Part shown: in pieces, positions 49,864-60,908 of the stretch
Layout of the letters: every line of letters begins with the position of its first letter
Numbering within the stretch: position 1 is the first letter of the stretch
NCBI GenBank assembly: GCA_010015805.1
Contig: ML978138.1
Span: 124,001-188,000 of the forward strand
DNA: 64,000 nt
Direction: 5' to 3'
Source: Rhizodiscina lignyota
Lineage: Eukaryota > Ascomycota > Dothideomycetes > Aulographales > Rhizodiscinaceae
The notes under the pieces: model-generated
Database searches by the model: none
What the model was told of the DNA's origin: nothing
What the model saw: the letters and a program-made list of their open reading frames with translations, nothing else
Program-made: the position numbers and the translations under genes

Positions 49864-50063
49864 ATTCACCGCGTGGTGAAGGATGTCACAGTATTTTCTG
49901 CATTAGGAGTGTTCCGCGAAGACGACAGCTCACCGAACATATCGAAAGTGCTGACTGACCGGACTCCAAAAAGGACATAATATTTGAATTCAGCACTTCT
50001 TGTTATTAGTTGCAAGTGTAATTCTAGTACTCATATCTCATGAAGGCTTTCGCATTTTCGATT
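49864..50063. other. Short intergenic region
   Basis: 200 bp between the convergent NAD(P)-binding and GH30 genes. Nothing recognised. Confidence 0.5.
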
Positions 50064-51766
50064 CTACGACAGTCTCGCATATGGCGAAGAATGCCATGAG
50101 GCGGGCAATTGCCATGTAGTTACGGTCGAGTTCGGCACCAATCCCTGCCACACTTCCGAGCTGCCTGTAAACTGCAACGTGACATTGGCGTCCTTCAAGT
50201 TGTTCATGAAAACAACCGCCCAAGATTTCTGCAACAGTCAGCTTTGATCCGAGAAGGGATAGTATCACGAAGAATGTTTGACCTACATCTGGATTTTGTG
50301 TGGCGATGATATAGAATTGGTTGGCAATCAATGGGCTGCCGTAATTGCCTTTGATGACACGGTAGTTGATAGCTCCACGGCGGATGAAGCGCGAGAACTG
50401 GCCGATCATGTAGTAGTCGTTCGTCTTTTCGTATACGCGGCTAGAGTGGACGACGATAGAGCCCTTGCATCCAGCACATCCTCCGGTGGTTGTGTGCGGG
50501 CCGAAGTCTGGGTTGGTGCCCATGACCCACATGGCAGCTGCAGAGGCGTGGTGCTGGACTGGACGAATGAAGTTGTCGGCTACTTCGAAGTTGATGCTGC
50601 CGGCCTTCGGCTCGAAATTGGAGCACTCGGTCATGAATTGCAGCATATCCGGATTGTCGTAGAAGAAGTCGTCCAACTTGGAGTAATTCGCGACCGGGCT
50701 TTCGTAACAGTGCCAAGCTGCTGCCTGTATTTGACCAGGAGCACCGTCGACAACACGTTGAGGATATGACGGTTGATCTAGAAGGGTTCAGAATCTTGAG
50801 ACTCGAGTTCAGCAGTAACTTATGAATGTTAATACCTGTGTTATGGTCATATGCCCATATTCCGACATCGCGCTGAGCCATAAGCTCACCGAGGCCAGCC
50901 TGTGCGACCAGGATTCCTTCATCAGCAGCATCAAGATACATGCATGGATAGCCACCCTGAGGGTTAAGAGGTTCGTTCTCCATGGTAATGCCGCTGATCT
51001 TGGCCCCGCGCTCTGCGAACGCATCAATATACTTTGCAAAGTATTGAGCATACGATTCGTAGTAACGGATGTTGAATGTGTTGTTTGTGATCGAGTACGA
51101 GCCTTCGCCATTCACGTTGAGGTTCGGGGCAATGAAAAGTCGGTTCTTCTTCATCCATGCAGGAGCAGACCACGGCGAACCGAATACCGTAACATCGGAT
51201 TTGTATTCTCCCATCTTAGCAATCATGTCAGCCATGGCCCTTCCATGAGGTCCAATGTCGAAATGAGAGAGTTCTAGATCTGGTTCGTTATCCGGAGTAT
51301 CGTCGTATGAGTAGTTTTCGCCGCTCAGATCACTGGATCCAATTGAGTGACGCATAAAGCCCATGTTGTTTCCTTCAGCGCCGAAGAGTTCGGTCAGTAG
51401 CTGGTCAAGGACATCTGCATCTAGCTCATTAAAAACGGTCACAGTTGAATCCGTCCATGCATGACCGAAGCCGGCCATCTCTTGCATTTGACCATGAGCA
51501 TCATCGATGACAACGCTATATCCTCCAGTTGAATTCGACGAGCGCCGAACCGGTGCAGGACCGTGCGCTAACTGCCTTGTCGAATTCGCTCTTAGTGGAA
51601 TCTTTGCGTCCGTGATCCATGACGCTGCCTCTTTCACTGGATTGTTGATGTCACCAATGCCTCCCTTATGACCAGAGCCGCCATTTATGCCCAAATTGCC
51701 AAGTCTCTGGGAAGTGACTTGGTTTGCCAGCAAGCTGCCAAGGACTGCGTAGATAGTGAAGGCCAT
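50064..51766 (-). CDS. Secreted glycoside hydrolase family 30 enzyme
   Basis: Exons 50836-51766, 50287-50777 and 50064-50228 (introns 58 and 58 bp) encode 528 residues. The frame continues past the last donor to 50038, but splicing yields the better C-terminus DKSWAVVFMNNLKDANVTLQF, a typical GH30 beta-sandwich. The signal peptide is about residues 1-19. The family motifs GFGHAWTDS, FMRHSIGSSD and the acid/base Glu in ITMENEP are present, and the nucleophile Glu is in MTECSNF. GH30 fungal enzymes cut beta-1,6-glucan, beta-1,6-galactan or glucosylceramide; which applies here cannot be told. It probably acts on fungal or plant cell-wall polysaccharide. Confidence 0.92.
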
Positions 51767-53303
51767 TGTCTGGGATGGGGTAGACGATGGATCAATCTGA
51801 ATGTAGCGAAGACGATTTTATAACAACCCGTCCATTGGCGTTACACCCGTCCCTCTGACACATTGAGCGGAGTCTTCATGCGAGAGGATGGTACCATACC
51901 AGCCGAGAGGGTATACAAATTTTTCAATGCGGGGACAGAAAAGTGGATCTAAGAGATTTGCGGGAGTCGAGTCTGTAGAAGAAAGAGAAGGTCGGTAGAG
52001 TATCCTACCATTCACGCACATGGTAGCAATTACCCATGAGTGAGAAAGGCATCTCCTTGCAGGAAGCTCAGAACTACACCTTAGCTCCCCCATGATGTGC
52101 AACGGCCACGATTTAGCCTCGCAGATGTTCGATCTCGTTGGATGTGAGGGGCATATCGACTTCGTTCTATGCAGAAAGGTAATACCCGTGACTTGAGATG
52201 CAGGATGTTCATCCCAGGGGTACATCGGCTATACTATATTGTAGTGCCAGCTAATGCGGGGAGGATCTCCGAGCAAGTACAAGTGTCGAATAGAAGCGAT
52301 TTGCTCATTCGGCTGAATGAATGAACAACCAATCGGCATCCATTCAGGAAACAGCTTGGTGGGAAATGTTCTTCTCATCAAGTTCTGGAGCAACGTTGCG
52401 GAAGACGCGGGGTCGGGGAGGAAACTTGACATTTCCAGACGCGCAAGAAAAGATGCCGCGCCAGGAAACCTTGCCAGTTCCTGTCAGCATGCAGGTCCGA
52501 TAAAGAGCAAGACGGAGACTTCGCCCAACAAACATGGCGATCGGCACGCAAAGCACCGCAATCGTCTCAGAGAATCGCTTCGTATTTGGGAAGTTTGGTA
52601 CCACTGGTTCGATGCGATGTAACGAGGGGTGAGCAGTGAATTGCCGTCAATCCGGCTGAACATGAGACGGCAGCTCCGCGAGACCATTTGGCGGCTCAAG
52701 CAGTTGCTTCTAAAGGCGTGGATAAAAGCGAGAAGGAGTTCAATGCTAAGCGGTGGAAGAGATGGAAAGTAGTTGAAGTGACCCCGAGACACGAAGGAGA
52801 GCGGAAATTAGGATGGATGATCTTCGGAGGAGAGGCAGAAAGTTTCCCGAAGCTGATCCGGAAAGAGAGAAATATCTCCCGTTCCGCAAAGTCATTTCAC
52901 ATCGTCCATAACATCAAGGATCTTGCTGAATCGTTTCAGAAGGCGCGTTAACATACAAACCTGGCCCCAGCCAGACATCTAACGGGCTGTGTAGATGTCG
53001 AATACGCAAACTGTCGATTGGACCTTTGGGCTGCCCTCACGCAGCTATCACTCTTTCGAAGGAATCATTTCCCATTCATTTTCACATGGTTACACAGATC
53101 TCTCAGTCTCAGCTTCTTCGCAAATGATTCTATTTCGCGGCAGTACTCCGAGTAATGATACGTGGTTTTGCCATTGTAACAGTGTTTACCATGAATTTCC
53201 AGAACGACAAGAATCCAATCTCTTCTATTTTTCCAAGCGATCTCAAATCTTCAAACCGAGACAGCAGATTCCTTTATGAATTCTATCATGTCTAAGACCC
53301 ATT
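51767..53303. other. Intergenic, about 1.5 kb
   Basis: Upstream of GH30 and downstream of the small secreted protein. Short overlapping frames at 52229-52951 show no domains. A Lys/Arg-rich frame at 52688-52951 was considered and not accepted. Confidence 0.45.
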
Positions 53304-53676
53304 TTAGTCCGCGCAGGTAGCCGAGTCAGCCTCGGAGTTGATATCGGTGAAAGACGCAGCGTTGAAAGTTCCGCCAACCTGCTTTCCGTTGCTGAAGAGC
53401 TTGCAGGTGACACTGTTGAGGTCCGACGAGGGATCGACTTCGGCAATGGTAGCTCGATCGATAAAGACCGGGGCGAAGGAAGTCGCAGGGCCGTCCACAG
53501 TGACTACGGTATCGGAGGTGAAGGTGTCATCACCAAGGTCGAACCTATCACAGTCAGTGCAAAATGATCAATGGTTGAGGAGTATCTTAATAGATGTCAT
53601 ACTGAAGAGTGGCCGTGGCAGCGAAGGTGGCGCCGAGGAGAGGGAGGGCAGCGAGAAGAACGTTGGAGAAGAACAT
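53304..53676 (-). CDS. Small secreted protein, 104 aa
   Basis: Exons 53603-53676 and 53304-53544 with a 58-bp intron (GTATGA donor, CTGAC branch site). Residues 1-19 (MFFSNVLLAALPLLGATFA) are a clear signal peptide. The mature part is about 85 residues, acidic and Ser/Thr-rich, with two Cys, one in VTCKLF and one in the last four residues (CAD), which may form one disulfide. A TATAAAT box lies 112 bp upstream (53788-53794). The product is of the size and type often called candidate effector or secreted hypothetical. No homologue was recognised. Confidence 0.72.
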
Positions 53677-53787
53677 CTCGAGAATGATTTGGGAGAAGAT
53701 CGTCTGAAATCTGGACTGAGGGATTTGTGCTTGACTCTTGAGTTCTGTTGATGGCTTGATAGTGGTAATGGAGTGACTCTGGTTCCA

Positions 53788-53794
53788 ATTTATA
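53788..53794 (-). promoter_or_regulatory. TATA box of the small secreted protein gene
   Basis: TATAAAT on the minus strand, 112 bp upstream of the ATG at 53676. Confidence 0.4.
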
Positions 53795-54958
53795 GATTTC
53801 AGAGCCCTCACATACTGAGCACTGACATAATTTTTGCTGGTCAACATGACTTGAGACATTAAAAGGGTATATGATTCCCAGCAGCGTGTAAAATGAACAA
53901 AGATAGAACGCAATGAATTTTCTTATGTCATTCCAACAAGACCATCGCATGAGAAACAGTGAAGTTGTTCCACGGACCAGTTCTTCGCCGTTAATAACCG
54001 TCATTTCATCTTTTTCCGGAAGGTGCCTTTCAAGGTGTGTGGAATCACAGGGCGTCGAGCACCTACGGAAGCGATAGGGTGCCGAGATGTGGAGAGTGGC
54101 TGACTATAAGCCCTATAGACAGGGAAATTCTCCGACCAACCGGTGAATTTCGATTAGGCTAAGCTTTTGTATAACCAACATTAATTGATTTAGGTTCCGG
54201 TTGCCGGGCATGTAAGCATTTAGATGTTCCAATAATGGGGTTCGTGTGTCCAATTAGAATGCGATGCGTCAGTGATTTCCCCCAGGAACATGCACCAAGA
54301 TGGAAATTGGGAGTTACGGAGTGAGTTTGCGCCAGGGGAACTGTTACAAATTTCGAAATAGTATGACACTAGCGGTCTGCTAGTATCTAATAAAAGAGTG
54401 TCTGTACCCAGTTGATCGGCTTCCAGGGTGTGGGCGGCCGACAGAGGGTTTGAACCCTCATTTTGAAAAAGTGAGTTGATAAGGCTGGTAATATGGGCTG
54501 ACACTGCCACGTGGATGCGGAAGGAATTTGCTGATGGCAGACGTCTGTCTCAAAATACTTATGTTCCATCGAGTACAGCTTTGACCACGAGCAGAGTCAT
54601 CCGGAGCTTAGAATTCGATCGTTTTGAAGTGTGGAGGACAGTAGGGCTTGACTCTATAGCTCATCCAAACGTGGCCCCAAAATATTCGCGCGCTCAAGAG
54701 TCTGGTTCTCGTCAGTTGGCCGTCGTGGAGGTTTCGGGCTTCTTTGAAGGCTTCGCCACAGGTCGCGCAATGTCGATTTGGAGAATGATACGCTAGCACT
54801 TGATCCAATGTTTACATGCTATTCACCAAATCGTTATGTTGAAATCAGATGCGCCCTGAACATTTTTGAGAAAGAGACAGCTCAGTATGCAAAATTGCAA
54901 ATGAGTCATGAAGTCTCGTGACGAGAATATAATACCTACGCAATATGCTAACGCAGCT
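53795..54958. other. Intergenic, about 1.2 kb
   Basis: No gene accepted. A GAGGGTTCAAACCCTC hairpin around 54442-54457 recalls a tRNA T arm on the minus strand but lacks the rest of a tRNA. Confidence 0.45.
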
Positions 54959-56507
54959 TTAGTAAGTCGTCAAGTCCGGAGTTCCTTCAGCCTTGGGCGC
55001 AGAAAATCTCGTCTGTACAAACACCTTCTGCATTCCTTCTTCCCGCTTGTCAAAGGCGTAGTAGACCTTGTCGAGATCCTCGACCCGTACTCTGTGGCTG
55101 ACCATTTTCAAAGGATCAATCTCACCAGACTCGATCATCTTTAGAAGCTTCTCCCAGTAAAGGTGCACTGGGGCTTGACCGTTGCCGATAAGCCGGATGC
55201 CACGCTCCATTAGGCTGCCGATGTTGAAGTGGTTGGTGAATCCAACATAAACACCTGTCAAAGATGTAAGCAGGCATGTCATTCGGTGAAGGCAAAGTTG
55301 GGTTACATGACTGAAGGGCTCAAGGGAGAGAAACCATACCAGTGATACCGCATCTGCCGAAATTCCTCACACTCGTGATCATTTCATTAATAATCTCACT
55401 CGTGTCAGTTTCCATTCCCAGCAGCATCTCGAAATAATGCGCCCAGCCCTTCGCATACTCTCCAGCCACACACTCAAGCGCAACGTCCGGTCCTCTACCA
55501 TCTACCATCTCTTTCAGCTTACTTGTTACGGTCTCGCCTTTGCCCAGCTTGGAGAAGTCGAGTGTTTCCGCCTTTGGGTATTTTTCTTTAATCCAATCGA
55601 GGCGCCAGTTCGAGTCGATGACAATCACACGCTTTGCGCCGTTTAGGAAGGAGAAGTCAACGCACATCTGACCGATTGGACCGGCGCCCCAAATAGCGAC
55701 GACATCTCCTTCAGAAACACCAGTGTCAACGACACAGTTCCATGACGTTGGTACGACATCCGACAAATACAATCCTGTATACATTGCACATCAGCATTTC
55801 TGGTTTGCTATGAATAGTATCACGCAAATTTTGAATAAATCAGATCTGAGATGAGGCGAAGAAGATGACAAGAAAAATGGAAGGACTTGCTTACCTTTCT
55901 CATCTGGAACATTGTCAGGTAGTTTCAGAAGGTTAACATCGCCATAGGGCACTCGAACGTATTCCGCCTGGCCCCCAGCAAATCCGCCCGTAAAGTGGCT
56001 GTATCCAAACATGCCAGCTGTCCTGCCTCCGTACATTGCATTCTCGATGGTATTGGCATTTGTCTTCTCGCATTGACTTGAGAGCTTCTGCTTGCAGTAG
56101 AAGCAATCTCCACAAGCAATCTGGAAACTGGCAACGACGCGATCTCCCTTGTTCAAGCCTTTCACTCCGGAACCCATCTCGTCTACGATGCCGCAGAACT
56201 CATGACCCAGAATATCGCCTTTTTGTAGTTGGACAACTACACCGTGTAAAAGGTGAAGGTCAGAGCCACACACGGTTGACCCAGTAACCTTTAAGATGAC
56301 GTCGCGGTCCTCGACCACTTTGGGCTTCGGAGCTTCCACCATTTCGACAGTATTCTTTCCCATCCAGGCCAGCGCTTTCATCTTATCGTCTGACGACCCA
56401 TACTTCTCGGGGTCAAGGGCTGGATTGGTGATATCTTGCGCTGTTGTTGCGTTGTCGCCGTGGCCGATGGCCTGTTCGGCTTTGAAAGCTGCTTGTGACA
56501 TTGCCAT
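54959..56507 (-). CDS. Zinc dehydrogenase, glutathione-independent formaldehyde dehydrogenase type
   Basis: Exons 55895-56507, 55340-55774 and 54959-55254 (introns 120 and 85 bp) give 447 residues. It belongs to the medium-chain zinc dehydrogenases. The catalytic zinc uses Cys in STVCGSDLHLL and His in GHEFCG. The structural zinc site CGDCFYCKQKLSSQC is complete. TGGFAGGQAEYVRVP is characteristic of the glutathione-independent formaldehyde dehydrogenase (FDH) subgroup. The NAD-binding motif GAGPIGQM follows in exon two, with the Asp in VIDSN selecting NAD. The N-terminal 40 residues are an extension of unknown role, lacking a clear presequence. It likely oxidises formaldehyde or other small aldehydes and alcohols. 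Confidence 0.92.
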
Positions 56508-57026
56508 GATTGCGACACTTTAGGATGTATTCGAGAGAGGTGAAAAGAAGGACAAACGGAAATGAATTGGATAGAGATGGAGCCCAAGCAAGCTGTTCGT
56601 TGACATACATATTACGCGTGGTCGCGCGTTGCAACGCGGAGACGCCATCGCTACGTCACCACTAGTAATGGCTGTCGAACGGGATGGTAGATCGAACAAA
56701 ATCGCATCTGCTCATGTCATTGAGAATGTCACTGTGCCAGCGTGCTTGCGATCGCCTATGAAGGAGACCCTCCCGGAAAATCTGGACGGGTTGAACTGCC
56801 GAGAGATTTGATGGCGTCATGATGTTAAGAAAAAGGAGATGTCGGTGCCGCCCCGCCACGTGAGAGCCACGAGCCTCTCAGCAACGAGTCATGGTTGCAA
56901 TGAAACAGAGGTTAGCACTTCTTTAAATTCTATTTTATTTTTAGAGGATTTTCAGAGGGAAAACTAGCATTTCATTCAGTAGATCATATAATCATTCCCT
57001 TTTCCAAGTACCGATCGTGGCTCCGT
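56508..57026. other. Intergenic, about 520 bp
   Basis: Promoter of the zinc dehydrogenase and 3' region of the GH18 gene. Nothing else recognised. Confidence 0.5.
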
Positions 57027-58676
57027 CTAAGAGCACTTCGCTATTTGATCATTCTGTCCCGAGCAAAAGAGTTTACTCTTCGCATACGCCGAAAACGTTG
57101 TTCCATTCGCCCAAGTTCTTTCCACGTCAGCAGGGGAACCCCATAGCATCAGTCCACCCTGATTCGGCTCCTTCACAGGGTTGAATATGCCCAACATATT
57201 CTGCAGCAACGAAGCGGTTGTGGTGTTGTCCAAACCCATCGCCATCGAGCTGTCCGGCGCTTGAATCCCGAGGAACATTCTCGGCCCTGAGCTAGATGTT
57301 GCTGCCGTTGAGGTAGTGGAGCTGTTAGCTTCCAAATCCTGGCTCCATGATGATATCAGACTTCGCAATGTCTGGCTTTGACTGCCGAATTCGCATTGCG
57401 GTAGACCGTAAAAGCGAACATATACGAAGTCGACCATCTGCAGCGCATCCAAGCCAGTGGTGTTGTCCGGTCTTATACAGGGCGGTGCTGCAGAGATGTA
57501 GTACTGCTTTGAGGTGTCGTTTGCAAACTGTGATCGCAAAGCCTCGATAAAGGCCGCACTGTATGGTGGCATGAGTAGGTTTTCCGTCCGGTTCAGCGAC
57601 GAGTTGGTCGTTGAGATATCCGGATACAGATCAAAGCCATCGACCGTGAAATTACCCCAGGAGCCACTGCCGTCTGATACATCTCGACCGGCGCCAAATA
57701 TCTCCCAGAGAAGCCCAACCACTCCCTGAACTACGCTGTCGAAGTAGGCTCTTCCATATTCGGAATCGAGGTCCGGCAAATACGTCTCCACACTCGAATC
57801 AGTGGTATTGCTAACAATACTCGCGAGGACCTTCTTTCCTGCCGCTTGGCATCTTTGAGCTTCATCTCCAATAGCGTAGCAACCCTCGATTGGGCATTCA
57901 CCTCCAACACCAAAGTTGCCGGATTGATCGAGCTCGATCTGGATAAATCCAATTATCACAATATCGATAGCAGGATCCTGGCACAGTTGACGGAGTCCCT
58001 GGACGGATGTACCCATGTCATACTTGAAATATGCTGCAATATTGTTCATGCGATCTCCGTCAAAGCCATTCGCCACAATGCTGCTCGCGCTCGGGGTCAA
58101 AGTCGACGTATGTGTGCTAGAGCTCGATCGAGACCTCGAAGACATGCTGTTGGTTGTAGTCATAGGTATTGCTTCGACAGTGATGGTGCTTGTTCTGTGC
58201 GTGGTGCTTTTATATGTTGTTGTGGGACTTCTCGGTGTTCGGGTGGTCGACGCGGCTGTTGACGACTTCAGTGTGGCCGTTGGAGGTGTGCTTGTAGTCG
58301 ACTGCGAAACGTTGGTCTGGCCGGCATTGTTCGGGCTCTCGCTCGCACTTGGCAGTGGCGTGGATGAAGGACTGGATAGCTCCGTGAGTAAATTTTGGAG
58401 CTGTTGGATTTGGTTTGAGAGGTCTTGAAGGAGGTTTTGAAGGTCCGTAGGCAACGCTTGTAGTCCGGCCACAACCTCTGATACATCAGCTAGAACCCTG
58501 TTCTCAGGAGAAGTCGGCGTGGGTGTTGGTTCCGTTATCTGCACTGCCCGCTCATGAACTTTTCTATGGACATGGTGAACATGGTGAACATGGTGGCCTG
58601 CCTCAGCGAGGACGAGAAATGAAAAAAAGGTTGTGAAAAATGATAGTATGCATATATTACTATTGAGGGATACCAT
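57027..58676 (-). CDS. Secreted GH18-like protein, probably not catalytic
   Basis: Single-exon gene, 549 residues. A signal peptide (1-26) is followed by a His/Val repeat (residues 28-37), a coiled-coil-like Gln/Leu stretch (about 77-102) and a Ser/Thr-rich linker (100-200). The GH18 chitinase fold starts at VANGFDGDRMNNIAAYF, unusual for class III enzymes. It contains IDIVIIGFIQIELDQSG, NFGV and CPIEGC and ends with GGLMLWGSPADVERT, so it resembles fungal class III chitinases. The catalytic motif DxxDxDxE is D346-G-F-D-L-Y-P-D353: the third Asp is Tyr351 and the catalytic Glu is Asp353. Glu replacement normally abolishes hydrolysis, so this is likely a carbohydrate-binding pseudoenzyme. Confidence 0.88.
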   Translation of the reverse strand: MVSLNSNICILSFFTTFFSFLVLAEAGHHVHHVHHVHRKVHERAVQITEPTPTPTSPENRVLADVSEVVAGLQALPTDLQNLLQDLSNQIQQLQNLLTELSSPSSTPLPSASESPNNAGQTNVSQSTTSTPPTATLKSSTAASTTRTPRSPTTTYKSTTHRTSTITVEAIPMTTTNSMSSRSRSSSSTHTSTLTPSASSIVANGFDGDRMNNIAAYFKYDMGTSVQGLRQLCQDPAIDIVIIGFIQIELDQSGNFGVGGECPIEGCYAIGDEAQRCQAAGKKVLASIVSNTTDSSVETYLPDLDSEYGRAYFDSVVQGVVGLLWEIFGAGRDVSDGSGSWGNFTVDGFDLYPDISTTNSSLNRTENLLMPPYSAAFIEALRSQFANDTSKQYYISAAPPCIRPDNTTGLDALQMVDFVYVRFYGLPQCEFGSQSQTLRSLISSWSQDLEANSSTTSTAATSSSGPRMFLGIQAPDSSMAMGLDNTTTASLLQNMLGIFNPVKEPNQGGLMLWGSPADVERTWANGTTFSAYAKSKLFCSGQNDQIAKCS

Positions 58677-59639
58677 GATGATTGAGAGCCGGTGCTGTCT
58701 TTGCTTTTCTCTGGAGAAATTCCATGACTTTAAGTTTTTGATGGCCGAAGGAAAGGGATACGAGAGTATTGCTAAAGGAGGCTCATCAAAGAGACAGATT
58801 TGAAACCTTTCGAATTGCCAATTGCGGGGGCGTCAGAAGGTTGGTGTTGCTGCAAGGACGATAGTTCGACCAACATTCAGTGAGGTGGCAGGCTGCATTC
58901 CACAGCTATCGCGCGTGCTTTCCAACCTGCTACAATCCATCTTCACCCTTTCTTTTCAGTGTGGAAGACCGCGATACGCCGCATCGCAGATAAATGCATT
59001 CTGTGCGGGGATCGAAAATTCTAGAGCAGTGGAAGCGCTGTCAAGTCCCCGATGCTGTGGAACACTTCGATGGATCTTCTTTCGCAAAAGATGCCGAAGA
59101 GGAATATCTTCTCTTCTGGGCTATTGATATACGTTTAGGGATGCATGCGAGCATAAGTTGAGATATAAGTATTAGCGAGTTGGGAGCCGAAGCACGAGCG
59201 GCCGCTCTTGCGCTGCCTGGCGGTCGGTCATACCTGAAGTTGAGCTCGGCCGGATAATGATTCAGCGATTGCACTGGTTTCGACCAACGGAATGCCTTTA
59301 ATATGGCACTTCATCAACCCATTGATTACTTTCCTAGTTAAATGCAGATTAGTTTAATGGCGGTTAAATTGAAACTCAATTTTTGAGAAAGTCACGAGAC
59401 GTACTTAGGATATTCGCGCAAGTGCCGTCCGGGGTTCATGGGATGGCTTCCACAGAGCCGACGTCATGTGTATGCAGTTATCCAAAAGAAATTTTCTAGG
59501 CTTGCCATTATGTTAAAGCCATGAGACTTCCTAGCAGGTATAAAACTGTCTGAAATTTCGTTTTGCATTTCTGTTCTCGTGGCAGCAATATTCGATCTGT
59601 AGTAATTCAGTGCATTTCACACTCAATAAAATCGCAAAA
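58677..59639. other. Divergent intergenic region, about 960 bp
   Basis: Between the GH18-like gene and the FMN oxidase gene. No gene recognised; contains the TATA box at 59539-59545. Confidence 0.5.
59539..59545 (+). promoter_or_regulatory. TATA box of the FMN oxidase gene
   Basis: TATAAAA, 95 bp before the ATG at 59640, at a distance typical for fungal TATA genes. Confidence 0.5.
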
Positions 59640-60908
59640 ATGGCTCCGAATCCACCAGAAGCAATTCAGTATGAGAGCACTGTTTACCAGGCAGGTCTTC
59701 ACTACCACAGACCTCCCTTTACTTTCAAGAGCCAGGACTGGGAGAAATTGGCAATTGCTCGCCTCTCCGCAAGCGCCGCTGGATATGTTGCCGGCAATGC
59801 TGGTTCCAGTGGAACGTACGTCAAGAATCTCGAAGCTTTCAAGAAATGGTCCATGGTCCCAAACCGATTGCTGCCATCTCACAAAGATGAGAAGGGCAAT
59901 CCACTTTTCAGCGATTGCTCAACAAGGGTGCTCGGCGAGAAGCTGGACTTCCCACTCGCGCTCGCACCTGTTGGTGTGCTGCGCATTTTCAATCCAGAAG
60001 GAGAAATTGCCGTCGCAAAGGCCGCAGAATCTGTTGGAGTTCAGTACATTATGTCGACAGCGTCAAGTACGAGTATCGAGGATGTTGCGGCAGCGAACGG
60101 AAATGGTCATCGCTGGTATCAACTCTATTGGCCGTCGAATGAGCACAACGACATCACGATCAGCGTTCTCAACAGGGCGAGGAACGCTGGCTTCACGGCT
60201 TTGTTTGTAACCTTAGACACTTTCGCTCTCGGCTGGCGACCAAGTGATATGGATAATGGATACAATCCCTTCATTCACGCCGATCGCATCGGGGTTGCCA
60301 TTGGACTGAGTGATCCTGTTTTCCGAGAGCATTTCAAGAAGAAGCATGGCTACGATATGGACGATGCTACCCACAATCCAGCTGTCGACATTGAAGGCGG
60401 CGCTGTTGGCGAAGCTGCACGGGAATGGGTTAGCACCATATTCTCCGGTCACAGTCATTCTTGGGAAGACATCAAATTCCTCCAGAAGCACTGGGATGGC
60501 CCTATTGTTCTGAAAGGAATTCAGTCAGTTGCAGACGCTCGGAAAGCAGTTGAAGCTGGTGTGCAAGGCATCGTTGTCAGTAACCATGGTGGACGCCAGC
60601 AGGATGGAGGTGTTGCAAGTCTCTCCATCTTGTCGAAAGTAGTCGATGCTGTTGGTGACAAGCTGGACATCTTCTTTGATAGCGGGGTGAGGTGCGGAGC
60701 GGATGCTCTCAAAGCTATAGCGCTTGGTGCTAAATGCGTACTTTTGGGCAGACCATACGTTTACGGCCTGGCTCTGGGAGGAGAGGCCGGCGTGCAGCAT
60801 GTACTGCGGTCTCTCTGCGGCGACTTGATCATGAACATGCACCTGTCTGGCTATCGCGATCTTAGCGAGGTAAACAGGAGCATCCTCATGAGAGATGATG
60901 AACTGTAG
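59640..60908 (+). CDS. FMN-dependent alpha-hydroxy-acid oxidase (lactate 2-monooxygenase-like)
   Basis: Single-exon protein of 422 residues; ATG at 59640 is chosen over in-frame non-ATG sequence upstream. It oxidises 2-hydroxy acids such as L-lactate using FMN. The FMN-binding and catalytic signature SNHGGRQQDGG places the active-site His near residue 316. The LALAPVGVL, IMSTASSTSIEDV and QLYWPSN segments of the TIM barrel are present, as is DSGVRCGADALKAIALGAKCVLLGRP. An insertion between residues 190 and 280 with a GYNPFIHAD stretch resembles lactate 2-monooxygenases, which give acetate and CO2. The C-terminal DDEL has no signal peptide partner. Substrate needs testing. Confidence 0.92.
   Translation: MAPNPPEAIQYESTVYQAGLHYHRPPFTFKSQDWEKLAIARLSASAAGYVAGNAGSSGTYVKNLEAFKKWSMVPNRLLPSHKDEKGNPLFSDCSTRVLGEKLDFPLALAPVGVLRIFNPEGEIAVAKAAESVGVQYIMSTASSTSIEDVAAANGNGHRWYQLYWPSNEHNDITISVLNRARNAGFTALFVTLDTFALGWRPSDMDNGYNPFIHADRIGVAIGLSDPVFREHFKKKHGYDMDDATHNPAVDIEGGAVGEAAREWVSTIFSGHSHSWEDIKFLQKHWDGPIVLKGIQSVADARKAVEAGVQGIVVSNHGGRQQDGGVASLSILSKVVDAVGDKLDIFFDSGVRCGADALKAIALGAKCVLLGRPYVYGLALGGEAGVQHVLRSLCGDLIMNMHLSGYRDLSEVNRSILMRDDEL

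Noticed and set aside
54442-54457. GAGGGTTCAAACCCTC hairpin resembling a tRNA T arm (minus strand)
   Set aside because: The hairpin loop is six bases where a tRNA needs seven, and no acceptor, D or anticodon arms can be placed.
60897-60908. C-terminal DDEL in the FMN oxidase, like an ER retention signal
   Set aside because: There is no signal peptide, and the protein is an expected soluble FMN enzyme; the match is by chance.
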